From positions 62,001 to 126,000 of the forward strand of contig NZ_BIXY01000001.1 in assembly GCF_008326305.1 (NCBI RefSeq): DNA of 64,000 nucleotides, read 5' to 3'. A model generated the notes under the pieces. That model worked only from the letters and a program-made list of their open reading frames with translations, was not told where the DNA came from and searched no databases. Each line of letters begins with the position of its first letter. Positions within the stretch are counted from its first letter, which is position 1. This document shows positions 1 through 8,163 of this stretch, piece after piece. The stretch comes from Dictyobacter arantiisoli. GTDB taxonomy: Bacteria > Chloroflexota > Ktedonobacteria > Ktedonobacterales > Ktedonobacteraceae. The position numbers and the translations under genes are program-made.

Positions 1-1
1 C

Positions 2-2233
2 AATGAGCTCGAAATTATGGATTTTCAGATTGAGGAGAGCCGTACTTTTATCGAAAACTGGTTTCGAGCCTATCCAACCAACCAGAAAGAAGAGAAGATC
101 AAGGCCCTCACAGGCTATCTGGAACGCAACGTCCGTATCCAGACACTGGCGACAAATCCCCTCCTTCTCTCACTCATTGCCATTGTCTGTGAAAGGCAGC
201 GTCGCATGCCCACACACAAAGCTCAACTCTATAGAGCCTGTATTGACATCCTGCAAACAGGCTGGGATACCAGTCGGGATATCGCACGCAGCCAGACCTT
301 TACACAAATCGCGCTCTCTCGCCTCTATGAGGAGATCGCCTGGCACTTCCACAACCAGAAGAAACGCTACTTTCCTCTGGACGAACTCCTTGCCGTGCTG
401 CAAAACTACTCCCAGACCAGTCATATGCCACTTGAAAGCTGCCAGCAGTTCCTTAATCAGATCGCAATTGACAATGGTCTACTACGCGAACAGGCTCATG
501 GCTGGTATGGTTTTTCACATCTCACCTTCCAGGAGTACTTTGTCACCCAGTACATCATTCGCAATCAACAACAAAAGCTCCTGCGTCAACACTTTGTTGA
601 TCCCTGGTGGGAGGAAGTTATTCTCCTCTATGCCAGTAGCACGTCGGATGCCAGTCAACTCCTGAGCATTCTCCTGGGACAACATCGCCAGCTTTATAAC
701 ACAGATGATCTCTTTCATACCCATCTTCTCCTGGCTGGCCGTTGCCTGGGAGAGAATCCACGTGTGAAGCAGCAAAAATTACCCGAACAGATCATTGATC
801 AGTTGTTGCAAACCTTACAATCTACACCATACGCGCTGGATCGTGAACGCATTGCGTCTATACTCGCAGGAATGGACCATGCGCACGCCAATCATCACTT
901 GCTACAGATTCTGACTGCACCCGCCAGTACTCCTGACCATATCTATGAATGCGTAGTGCGAGCCATCGGATATGCTGGCAATCCATCCTTTGCGACAGAG
1001 CTGGTAGCGCTCCTGGGGCAGTCGCACATAGCTCGCTATAAACGTATCATGCTCGCGCGAGCATTAGGGATCTTACAAGAAACGCACACTGGCAAACAAC
1101 TCGTTAGGCTCCTCGTCAATCCAAAAGAAGATCCTTTTGTGCGCCAGGGCGTTGGGATGACAATTGGACAACTGGGTGAAAGTAGCGCGCTTTCAGCCTT
1201 AATTCACGTCAGCCAGCAGGCAGATGAGCATACGCTGGTACTCCAAAGCATTGCCTTTGCCCTTGAAAAACTGGGCGGCCCACAGGCGATACAAGCACTC
1301 ATCACAATGGTACAGAACAGACTGCTCGACTCGGCTGTGCGCGGCAGTAGTATCAGGATGCTGGGCAAGCTACACGCCAGGAGCAGCATTCCCCTCTTAG
1401 AGACGATTCTAAAGGATCGTGAAGAGAACATTTACGTTCGGCGTTGCGCGGCCCTGGCGCTGGGTGAGTTTAGCTATGCCGAAATCCCTGTACCAACCAT
1501 GCTGGCTCTTCTGCATAGCAAATATGTTGAAACTGGCGTACGTGTCAGTATTGCCAATAGCTTTGCGACTCTCGGAGATCCTCGCGTAGCCAGCGAGCTC
1601 ATCGAAGTGCTTCTCAATCAGGATTGCCATATCAAAGTTCGCATGAGTGTTGCGCTAACGCTCGGTTTTCTCAAGCAACGCGAACAGATACTTACGCTGA
1701 GGAGCATCGCGCAAGAACAGCAACACGGTGATGTAAATCTCTATACCTGCCTGATAGTCGCGCTCAGCATGCTGGGAGTGAGCACCGTGATCAATGATCT
1801 GGTTGATCTCCTGCTGCATCCAGACATCGCGCATGATACACTCCCACATATTGTCAACGCGCTACTGATACAAGCTGAACAACATACCATTGATACCCAC
1901 GCGATGGCCCGGAAGATGGTCGGTCACCTGCAAGTTGTTACGCTGGACCGCTATCGAGGACAGTGCATCCTCAAGGTGCTCTGCAAGTTACGCGTCACCG
2001 CTATCGTGCCAGAGCTCTGTCTTCTGCTCGCAGAGCCAGCCATCGACCGCACCCTCAGACGCGGTATCGCCGATAGCATCGCTCAACTGGCACAGGATGA
2101 CGAAACCGCCCAGAGCCTGGCTCAACTACTACCGGCTTCAGATATACCCGATGACATCTATCTTACCTGCTGGATTGTCAATCGGCGCGCACGTAAAAAT
2201 GCAAGCACCATCTCAGAAAAATCGCCGCCATAA
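2..2233 (+). CDS. NACHT-type STAND protein with C-terminal HEAT repeats (5' end outside window)
   Basis: The reading frame is already open at base 2 (NELEIMDFQIEE), so the ATG at 17 is internal and the gene begins upstream. The first ~190 residues carry features usual just after a NACHT ATPase core: LATNPLLLSLIA, then a LYRACIDIL helix, then FSHLTFQEYF. The rest, about 540 residues, is a run of alpha-helical HEAT-like repeats with recurrent A-x-x-L-G-x-L patterns. The Walker motifs would lie outside the window and cannot be checked. NACHT/HEAT proteins are signalling or defence STAND ATPases in bacteria (family knowledge); a defence role here is inference. The gene stops at 2233, with no clear partner downstream. 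Confidence 0.8.
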   Translation, partial: NELEIMDFQIEESRTFIENWFRAYPTNQKEEKIKALTGYLERNVRIQTLATNPLLLSLIAIVCERQRRMPTHKAQLYRACIDILQTGWDTSRDIARSQTFTQIALSRLYEEIAWHFHNQKKRYFPLDELLAVLQNYSQTSHMPLESCQQFLNQIAIDNGLLREQAHGWYGFSHLTFQEYFVTQYIIRNQQQKLLRQHFVDPWWEEVILLYASSTSDASQLLSILLGQHRQLYNTDDLFHTHLLLAGRCLGENPRVKQQKLPEQIIDQLLQTLQSTPYALDRERIASILAGMDHAHANHHLLQILTAPASTPDHIYECVVRAIGYAGNPSFATELVALLGQSHIARYKRIMLARALGILQETHTGKQLVRLLVNPKEDPFVRQGVGMTIGQLGESSALSALIHVSQQADEHTLVLQSIAFALEKLGGPQAIQALITMVQNRLLDSAVRGSSIRMLGKLHARSSIPLLETILKDREENIYVRRCAALALGEFSYAEIPVPTMLALLHSKYVETGVRVSIANSFATLGDPRVASELIEVLLNQDCHIKVRMSVALTLGFLKQREQILTLRSIAQEQQHGDVNLYTCLIVALSMLGVSTVINDLVDLLLHPDIAHDTLPHIVNALLIQAEQHTIDTHAMARKMVGHLQVVTLDRYRGQCILKVLCKLRVTAIVPELCLLLAEPAIDRTLRRGIADSIAQLAQDDETAQSLAQLLPASDIPDDIYLTCWIVNRRARKNASTISEKSPP

Positions 2234-2402
2234 AAATCATCCAGAAAGAGCTGGATAATTCCTATAGAATAGCTCAATTATGATAAAAAAAGCAGTTGGA
2301 CAATCCATTGCTTCAGCTTGATACTGTATACTAATGGAGCAGGGTTTCGTATTGTAATGTAGTATGTTCCCAACTTTTAAAAGTTGCAAGGAGGCATCGC
2401 CT

Positions 2403-3524
2403 ATGTCCCTGCAAGCACATCATTCGACGCTAGGTTTTACCATCGGTGTCGAAGAAGAGTATCAAATTATTGATCCTCATACACGTGCCTTAAGTCAGGC
2501 ATCCCATCTCGTTCTGCCTTTGGCGCAGAACAATCTGGGGGATGCTGTCCAATATGAGATGATCCTGTCTCAAATCGAGATCGCGACTCCTGTTTGTCAG
2601 TCGCTCAATGAGGTGCATAAAGAACTGGCACGCTTGCGTGGTGGTATTATTAACGCTGCCCATCAGGTAGGAATGCTTATCGCAGCAGGCGGAACCCATC
2701 CTTTCTCACCCTGGTATGAACAAGAGGTGACACCGAAAGAACGGTATACATCCCTGATCGATACCTATCAGCAACTGATCCGCGAACAGGTTATTTTTGG
2801 ATGTCATGTGCACATTGGCGTGCCTGATCCTGAAATAGCAGCCTTGATTTTAAGCCATGCACGAGTCTGGCTCTCTCCGCTGATTGCGCTTACAGCCAAT
2901 TCGCCCTACTGGTTGGGCGCGGATACTGGCTATCAAGATTATCGAACTGGACTCTGGTGGACTGTGCCTCTGGCCGGACCACCGCCCTCTTTTACCTCCT
3001 ACGATGACTATCGCAATGTCATTCAGGGACTGATTGAGACCTCCAGTATCGATGACGCAACCAAGATCTATTGGGATCTACGCCTCTCGGAGCGCTTTCC
3101 AACCATTGAGTTTCGTGTCATGGATGTTTGCATGACACTTGATGAAACGATTATGGTGACCGGCCTGATTCGCGCCCTGGTGCGCACATGCTATGAACAG
3201 GTCATGCGTAAGATACCATTTCCAGATGTGCCGGTTGATCAGTTGCGTGCGATGCACTGGCGCGCGGCACGTTATGGTCTGAATACACAGTTAATCGATG
3301 TGCCAACACGGCGTATTGTTTCTGCCCACCAGTGTATTGAACAGATGCTGACATTTGTGCGTCCGGCACTCGAGGCTGAGGGTGACTGGGAACGCGTTTC
3401 ACGAGCCGTCTATAAAGTATTACAAGAGGGCAACGGAGCCCGGCGGCAAGAACAGATCTATCAACGAACCAACGATTTTTCAGCGGTCGTTGATTATATG
3501 GTCAAGCAAACTTGTAGCTTTTAA
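2403..3524 (+). CDS. Carboxylate-amine ligase, glutamate-cysteine ligase type 2 (YbdK-like)
   Basis: The start is ATG 2403 (373 residues) because AAGGAGG at 2388-2394 lies 8 bases before it; an upstream ATG at 2364 lacks a ribosome site. The protein opens with GVEEEYQIID, the typical N-terminus of the GCS2 family, and has FGCHVHIGV in the middle plus a FRVMDVCMT segment, matching YbdK-like ATP-dependent carboxylate-amine ligases. The family joins glutamate to cysteine weakly or acts on other substrates, and the physiological substrate is often unknown. It sits alone between the NACHT gene and a convergent ABC operon, followed by a terminator-like hairpin. I infer only the enzyme class, not glutathione synthesis. 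Confidence 0.85.
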   Translation: MSLQAHHSTLGFTIGVEEEYQIIDPHTRALSQASHLVLPLAQNNLGDAVQYEMILSQIEIATPVCQSLNEVHKELARLRGGIINAAHQVGMLIAAGGTHPFSPWYEQEVTPKERYTSLIDTYQQLIREQVIFGCHVHIGVPDPEIAALILSHARVWLSPLIALTANSPYWLGADTGYQDYRTGLWWTVPLAGPPPSFTSYDDYRNVIQGLIETSSIDDATKIYWDLRLSERFPTIEFRVMDVCMTLDETIMVTGLIRALVRTCYEQVMRKIPFPDVPVDQLRAMHWRAARYGLNTQLIDVPTRRIVSAHQCIEQMLTFVRPALEAEGDWERVSRAVYKVLQEGNGARRQEQIYQRTNDFSAVVDYMVKQTCSF

Positions 3525-3572
3525 CACGCTACCAGCACCAACCTGAATACAGCATAGCATAACCCTGCATGC

Positions 3573-3643
3573 GAGGAGAATGCACAGTAGCGTGTGCATC
3601 TCCTCTCAATAGCTCCGCCCTCCCGTTGAGGACGGAGCTTTTT
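3573..3643 (+). terminator. Two consecutive hairpins after the carboxylate-amine ligase gene
   Basis: A first stem pairs GAGGAGAATGCAC at 3573 with GTGCATCTCCTC at 3594. A second pairs AGCTCCGCCCT at 3611 with AGGACGGAGCT and is followed by TTTTT. The second has the shape of a Rho-independent terminator on the plus strand. It lies between convergent genes and may also limit readthrough from the other side. Confidence 0.6.
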
Positions 3644-3684
3644 GCTCACGTGTAGACATATGCCGACGCATGTGCGACTTTTTA

Positions 3685-4773
3685 TTACGATTGCGCGGCG
3701 GGAGCCGTGGTCTGCTGCTGGATGGTTTGATCGGTATAGAGGAAACAATTGGTCCAATGTCCATTCCCTAACTCCGTACGAGCGGGAAAGTGTTGCTTAC
3801 AGACAGGCATGGCATGTGGACAGCGAGGATGAAAACGACATCCTTCAGGAGGATTGATCAGGCTGGGAATTTCACCACGCGCATGCACCTCTTCGGACAA
3901 TCCATGGCCCTGAGCCTTAATGCGATCAGGATCGGGCGCAGCCGCCAGTAAGAGTTGCGTATAGGGATGTTTCGGCGTTTGAATGACGGCCTCACTGGGA
4001 CCACCTTCAACCATCTGACCCGCATACATTACCAGCGTATTTTCCGCGAAATAACGCGCACTGGCAATATCGTGCGTAATAAATAACAGGGCCAGTTGCT
4101 CTTCTTTCTTTAAGCGCAGCAACAAGTTGAGGATGTCCAAACGGATGGATACGTCCAGCATTGAAACTGGCTCATCAGCCAGCAGAACTTCAGGATGTAC
4201 GGCGAGCGCGCGGGCAATTGCGATACGTTGCCGCTGTCCTCCACTTAATTGATGCGGAAATTTCTGGATAAATTGTTCCGCTGGACTCAAGCTGACACGC
4301 CGCAATAAGGCCAGTACCTGCTCCGTTACTTCATCTTCAGTATGGGCATGCCCGAATAGACGCAAAGGACGGCTCAGATGATAGCGTACATCGTGAATAG
4401 GATTGAGGGAGGCAAAAGGATCCTGAAAAATAAGTTGGACATGCCGACGATATTGGCGCAGGACCGCTGCCCGATGGCTCTGTAACTTGATTGGCTCACC
4501 CCGAAAACTGATTTCACCAGAGGTTGGATCATAGAGACGTGCCAGCATACGTGCAACCGTGGTTTTGCCGCTTCCACTCTCTCCGACCAGGGCCGTCGCC
4601 TGTCCTGGATAGAGCTCGAATGTGGCATCCTCAACGGCATGGACAACCTTGCGCGGTGCAAATAATTTGAAATCGTTAATCGGAAATTCTTTGCGCAGAT
4701 GATTAGCCACCAGCACAGGCTCTTCCATCCTGTTAGAACCTGTTGGGTCATATGCTTGATTTATGGTACTCAT
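3685..4773 (-). CDS. oppF: Oligopeptide/dipeptide-type ABC transporter ATPase (OppF/DppF-like)
   Basis: This 362-residue ATPase has Walker A GESGSGKTT, signature LSGGQRQRIAIARAL, Walker B VLLADEPVS and the switch histidine in LLFITHDI. The C-terminus has the cysteine-bearing oligopeptide/dipeptide tail (GCRFHPRCPHAMPVC). It is the last gene of a five-gene importer operon read leftward. Its ATG overlaps the stop of the preceding oppD by 4 bases (ATGA), implying translational coupling. It pairs with OppD to energise the OppBC channel. The substrate cannot be read from the ATPase. The neighbouring NagA, MurQ, NagK and NagZ suggest muropeptides or amino-sugar oligomers rather than nutrient peptides (inference). 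Confidence 0.93.
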   Translation of the reverse strand: MSTINQAYDPTGSNRMEEPVLVANHLRKEFPINDFKLFAPRKVVHAVEDATFELYPGQATALVGESGSGKTTVARMLARLYDPTSGEISFRGEPIKLQSHRAAVLRQYRRHVQLIFQDPFASLNPIHDVRYHLSRPLRLFGHAHTEDEVTEQVLALLRRVSLSPAEQFIQKFPHQLSGGQRQRIAIARALAVHPEVLLADEPVSMLDVSIRLDILNLLLRLKKEEQLALLFITHDIASARYFAENTLVMYAGQMVEGGPSEAVIQTPKHPYTQLLLAAAPDPDRIKAQGHGLSEEVHARGEIPSLINPPEGCRFHPRCPHAMPVCKQHFPARTELGNGHWTNCFLYTDQTIQQQTTAPAAQS

Positions 4774-5912
4774 TCGATACTTCCTCCAACGCTTCTCTGC
4801 GCTAAATTTTCATACCCAGAGGCCAGATCCTGCGTTGCGGGTGCTGGTGACGACAGAGCAGGATTATATAAATGGCAAGCCGCCAGTTGATCAGGCGTTG
4901 CTCGTACAGCAGGACTCAACGGCGGAGTGATGTGGTTACAGGACTCGAACGCGAAGGGACAACGATCCCGGAATGAACAGCCTTCGGCGAGCGTGCGCAA
5001 ATCGGGCGGTGAGCCAGGAATGCCTACCATGATACGCTGTGGTCCATGCAGAGTGGGAAAGGAATTCAAGAGGCCATAACTATAGGGATGGCGGGGATGC
5101 AGATAGATATCACTACTTTTGGCCTTCTCAACCATCTTGCCCGCATACATGATGGCGACATTATCCGCCAGTTCTATCAGCAATGACAGGTCATGCGTAA
5201 TAAAGATCAACGCCGTAGAGAGTTCTTTACAGAGGCTACTGATCAACTGCAAAATCTCGCGCTGCACCACCACGTCCAGAGCGGTTGTTGGCTCGTCCAT
5301 AATAATAAGTTCTGGTTGCAGGGCCAGTGCAATCGCAATTACGGCACGCTGACGCATCCCACCACTGAGTTCATGGGGATAACTCTTCAGGCGATCAGGA
5401 GCGATACCGACCATCTCAAAGAGTTCAGCGGCACGACGTTTGCGTGCATCGGCTTTCATATTACGACGATGAGTAGCCAGTACATCCATGATCTGATTAC
5501 CTACCGTCATAACAGGATTCAGTGCATTCATCGCGCTCTGAAAAACAATCGAGAGTTCATTCCAACGAAATTCACGCAGATCCCGTGGCGACAATTGCAG
5601 CACGTCAATCGCCCCGCGTGCATCAGTCGCGCGCACATGGCGAGGCAGACGCGTACTACCATCGGTGCGTGCGCCTGCGTAATAAAGAACTTCTCCTCCG
5701 GTAATGTATGCAGGTGGTCGCAATAAACGCGCCACTGCATAGGCTAACGTCGATTTACCACACCCACTTTCCCCGGCCAACCCCAGGATTTCTCCGCGTC
5801 CGAGACGAAAATTGACATTACGCACAGCGTGCACCGCGCCATTTGCCGCCAGATAATCAACACTCAGATCGTTCACTTCCAGGAGTGTTTTTGTGTCTGC
5901 CTGTGTCGCCAT
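4770..5912 (-). CDS. oppD: Oligopeptide/dipeptide-type ABC transporter ATPase (OppD/DppD-like)
   Basis: This 380-residue partner of OppF has Walker A GESGCGKST, LSGGMRQRAVIAIAL, Walker B LIIMDEPTTALD and ITHDLSLL. Its C-terminal segment GCSFRDRCPFAFESC is the oligopeptide/dipeptide transporter tail. An insertion after Walker A (around residues 70-110, including GGEVLYYAG) is common for OppD proteins. The ATG shares one base with the upstream oppC stop (TAATG), and its own end overlaps oppF. The protein would act on the inner face of the membrane, hydrolysing ATP to drive import. Confidence 0.93.
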   Translation of the reverse strand: MATQADTKTLLEVNDLSVDYLAANGAVHAVRNVNFRLGRGEILGLAGESGCGKSTLAYAVARLLRPPAYITGGEVLYYAGARTDGSTRLPRHVRATDARGAIDVLQLSPRDLREFRWNELSIVFQSAMNALNPVMTVGNQIMDVLATHRRNMKADARKRRAAELFEMVGIAPDRLKSYPHELSGGMRQRAVIAIALALQPELIIMDEPTTALDVVVQREILQLISSLCKELSTALIFITHDLSLLIELADNVAIMYAGKMVEKAKSSDIYLHPRHPYSYGLLNSFPTLHGPQRIMVGIPGSPPDLRTLAEGCSFRDRCPFAFESCNHITPPLSPAVRATPDQLAACHLYNPALSSPAPATQDLASGYENLAQRSVGGSIE

Positions 5913-6925
5913 TATGCTATCACCTTTTTCTCTCTCACCAACTTTGGTATCTTCTCTTGCCGCAAACGAGGATCGGCAATCTCATCGATACCAAAATTTA
6001 TCAGGGATAAACCCGCTCCCAGCACAGCGATACATATGCCCGGTGGCACGAACCACCACCATAAACCTGAAATCAGGGCATTATCTTTTTGCGCCCAATA
6101 GAACATTGCTCCCCAACTGATACCGTTTGGATCGCCTAAACCCAGAAATTCTAGAGAAGCAGATGCCAGTATAACATAAAGCGTGGTACTTACAAAATTA
6201 GCTGCGACAATCGAGATTTCATTCGGAAAGATCTCAAAGAATATAATGCGCCAGATCGTCTCTCCATTAGATTTGGCGGACGAAACAAACTCACGACTGC
6301 GCATTGAGAGCGTCTGAGCACGCAATACTCTGGCGCCCCAGGACCAACTGGTCACAATAATCACAGCCGCAACTGTCTGAGGTCCGCGTGGAAAGTAGGA
6401 GGCCAGCACAATTGCCAGTGGCAGGGCTGGCAAAACCAGAAATACATTCGTCAATAAGGAAAGAAATTCATCGACCGCACCCCCAAAGTAGCCACCGACT
6501 AATCCTACCAAAATAGAGATTATAGTGACAGCAATACCCGTCAAGAAGCCCCAGAAGATCGAGGAGCGGGTCCCTACGACCAGTTGCTTGAAGATATCCT
6601 GTCCCAATGCGGTGGTTCCCAATGGATGTGCCGCAGATGGCGCGGCCTGCGCATCCATCGATAGAAGATTAGGATCGGTATGCACAAAGAGGGGACCAAA
6701 TGCGGCAACCAGTATAAAAAACAGCACAATGATGAGGCCAATGGCGACTTTCTTGTTCTTGGTGCTTTCATGCCAGACCACTTGCGCACCCCGCCCGGCA
6801 CGCTCGTACCAGGGACGCCGTAAGGCACGCACCATCTCACGTTCGGGGGTGAGGGGATTATCCTGCTTGATCTGCTTTGCAGTTGAGTTAGAGCCCTGCG
6901 AAAACTGCGACGAGGATGTATTCAT
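5912..6925 (-). CDS. oppC: ABC transporter permease (OppC/DppC-like)
   Basis: This 337-residue permease has a charged cytoplasmic N-terminus (about 60 residues), a first membrane segment near KVAIGLIIVLFFILVAAFG, and about five more. The usual OppC DPN..HPLGTT-like periplasmic stretch appears as DPNLLSMDAQAAPSAAHPLGTT. An EAA-like loop falls near SREFVSSAKSNGETIWRIIFFEIFPN, which would contact the ATPases. A GGAAAGGAG element sits about 14 bases before the ATG, somewhat far. It lies 6 bases after oppB and overlaps oppD by one base. Confidence 0.92.
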   Translation of the reverse strand: MNTSSSQFSQGSNSTAKQIKQDNPLTPEREMVRALRRPWYERAGRGAQVVWHESTKNKKVAIGLIIVLFFILVAAFGPLFVHTDPNLLSMDAQAAPSAAHPLGTTALGQDIFKQLVVGTRSSIFWGFLTGIAVTIISILVGLVGGYFGGAVDEFLSLLTNVFLVLPALPLAIVLASYFPRGPQTVAAVIIVTSWSWGARVLRAQTLSMRSREFVSSAKSNGETIWRIIFFEIFPNEISIVAANFVSTTLYVILASASLEFLGLGDPNGISWGAMFYWAQKDNALISGLWWWFVPPGICIAVLGAGLSLINFGIDEIADPRLRQEKIPKLVREKKVIA

Positions 6926-6931
6926 GATAAG

Positions 6932-7927
6932 TTAAGCGCTCCTTTCCTGTCGCACCCGCGGATCAAGTGCTACAAATGCCAGATCAGCGAGAAAGTTGGC
7001 TCCCAGTACCGCCAGCGCAATAAACAAGAAGATGGCCTGTAACAATGGATAGTCCTGTCCTTGTACGGCCTGCAAGAGAGAAAAACCAATCCCTGGATAC
7101 GAAAAGACAATTTCAGTCAATAATTGACCACCCACGATGGTTCCCAGGGCCAGCGCAAAGCCAGTAATATTCGGTAAGATCGCATTACGCGCCGCATAGA
7201 AGAACATCACGCGTCCCTTCGTGAGACCCTTGGCATTCGCCATCAACACATAATCCTCTGAGAGCGTCGTGATCATCGTATTGCGCATCACCAACAACCA
7301 ACCCGCGATAGAGGAGAGCACAATCGTCAAAGCTGGCAAGATAGCATGATACACGGCGCTGAAGATAAAGGCCGAATTCCAGCCCACATCCAGGCTCGTA
7401 TCATAGCCATCGGAAAAGGGGAACCAGTTCAGGGTGAACCCAAATACATAGAGGATAATCAGGGCCAGCCAGAAATAGGGAATCGCTGACAGAAACGTCA
7501 TTGCGGGTGCCAGAAAGGTATCCACAAAAGATCCACGCTTCCAGGCCATGATGACGCCCAGTAAACAGCCCAGCGCAAAACTGATAATGACCGCAACCGC
7601 GCCAAGAATCAGCGTCCAGACAATGTTCTGACCAATAATGGTAATCACGGGAGTAGGATATTCGATGTAAGAGATACCAAAATTTCCATGCAGGAGATTA
7701 TTTAAATATTTGCCGTATTGTAACCAGAGAGAATCGGTGGTATTGACACCAAAGGCAGCTTCTAACGCCTTCTGGGTCGCGGGACTGATCGGGCCACGCC
7801 GCTCAAGCCGTGTAAGCATTGCCTCCGCTGGATTGCCGGGGGCCAGACGTGGAATAAAGAAATTGAGGGTAACCGATATCCAGATCGCTAGAATATAGAA
7901 TAAAATGCGACGAAACAAATGGCGCAT
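6932..7927 (-). CDS. oppB: ABC transporter permease (OppB/DppB-like)
   Basis: I chose the ATG at 7927 (331 residues, beginning MRHLFRRILFY) because AAGGAG lies 8 bases upstream; the longer frame to 7966 adds 13 unsupported residues. The N-terminus has one membrane helix followed by PRLAPGNPAEAML, the usual OppB 'PGDP'-type periplasmic start. An EAA-like loop is near DYVLMANAKGLTKGRVMFFYAARNA. About six membrane spans are visible. It follows the binding-protein gene after a 236-base gap containing a hairpin and precedes oppC by 6 bases. Confidence 0.92.
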   Translation of the reverse strand: MRHLFRRILFYILAIWISVTLNFFIPRLAPGNPAEAMLTRLERRGPISPATQKALEAAFGVNTTDSLWLQYGKYLNNLLHGNFGISYIEYPTPVITIIGQNIVWTLILGAVAVIISFALGCLLGVIMAWKRGSFVDTFLAPAMTFLSAIPYFWLALIILYVFGFTLNWFPFSDGYDTSLDVGWNSAFIFSAVYHAILPALTIVLSSIAGWLLVMRNTMITTLSEDYVLMANAKGLTKGRVMFFYAARNAILPNITGFALALGTIVGGQLLTEIVFSYPGIGFSLLQAVQGQDYPLLQAIFLFIALAVLGANFLADLAFVALDPRVRQERSA

Positions 7928-8081
7928 TCTGATACTCCTTCGACACATCATGAGCAAACTCAACAATGAGTACGTCTTCCTGTGTGTGACACTGTGGCAA
8001 GGAATAATGAAAGTATGTCAGACAGACATTGACGACGCCGACAGCACAGGTGACGTTGCTGTCCTCCCTTATTGCTGAGCA

Positions 8082-8106
8082 GGGGATGGTCATAAGAACC
8101 ATCCCC
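8082..8106 (-). promoter_or_regulatory. Stem-loop between binding-protein and permease genes
   Basis: GGGGATGGT at 8082-8090 pairs with ACCATCCCC at 8098-8106 in the gap between the binding-protein stop and oppB. The T-run lies on the plus-strand side, so in the direction of transcription it is not a classic terminator. Such intergenic stem-loops often stabilise the upstream binding-protein mRNA or damp permease expression; that role here is inference. Confidence 0.4.
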
Positions 8107-8163
8107 TTTTTATTGCTCGCTCCTCTCTCGCGCGGGCCAGAGAAGAAAACGCGCCTCTACAAC

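Noticed and set aside
5193-5726. 177-codon plus-strand frame inside oppD
   Set aside because: Antisense shadow of a certain ATPase gene.
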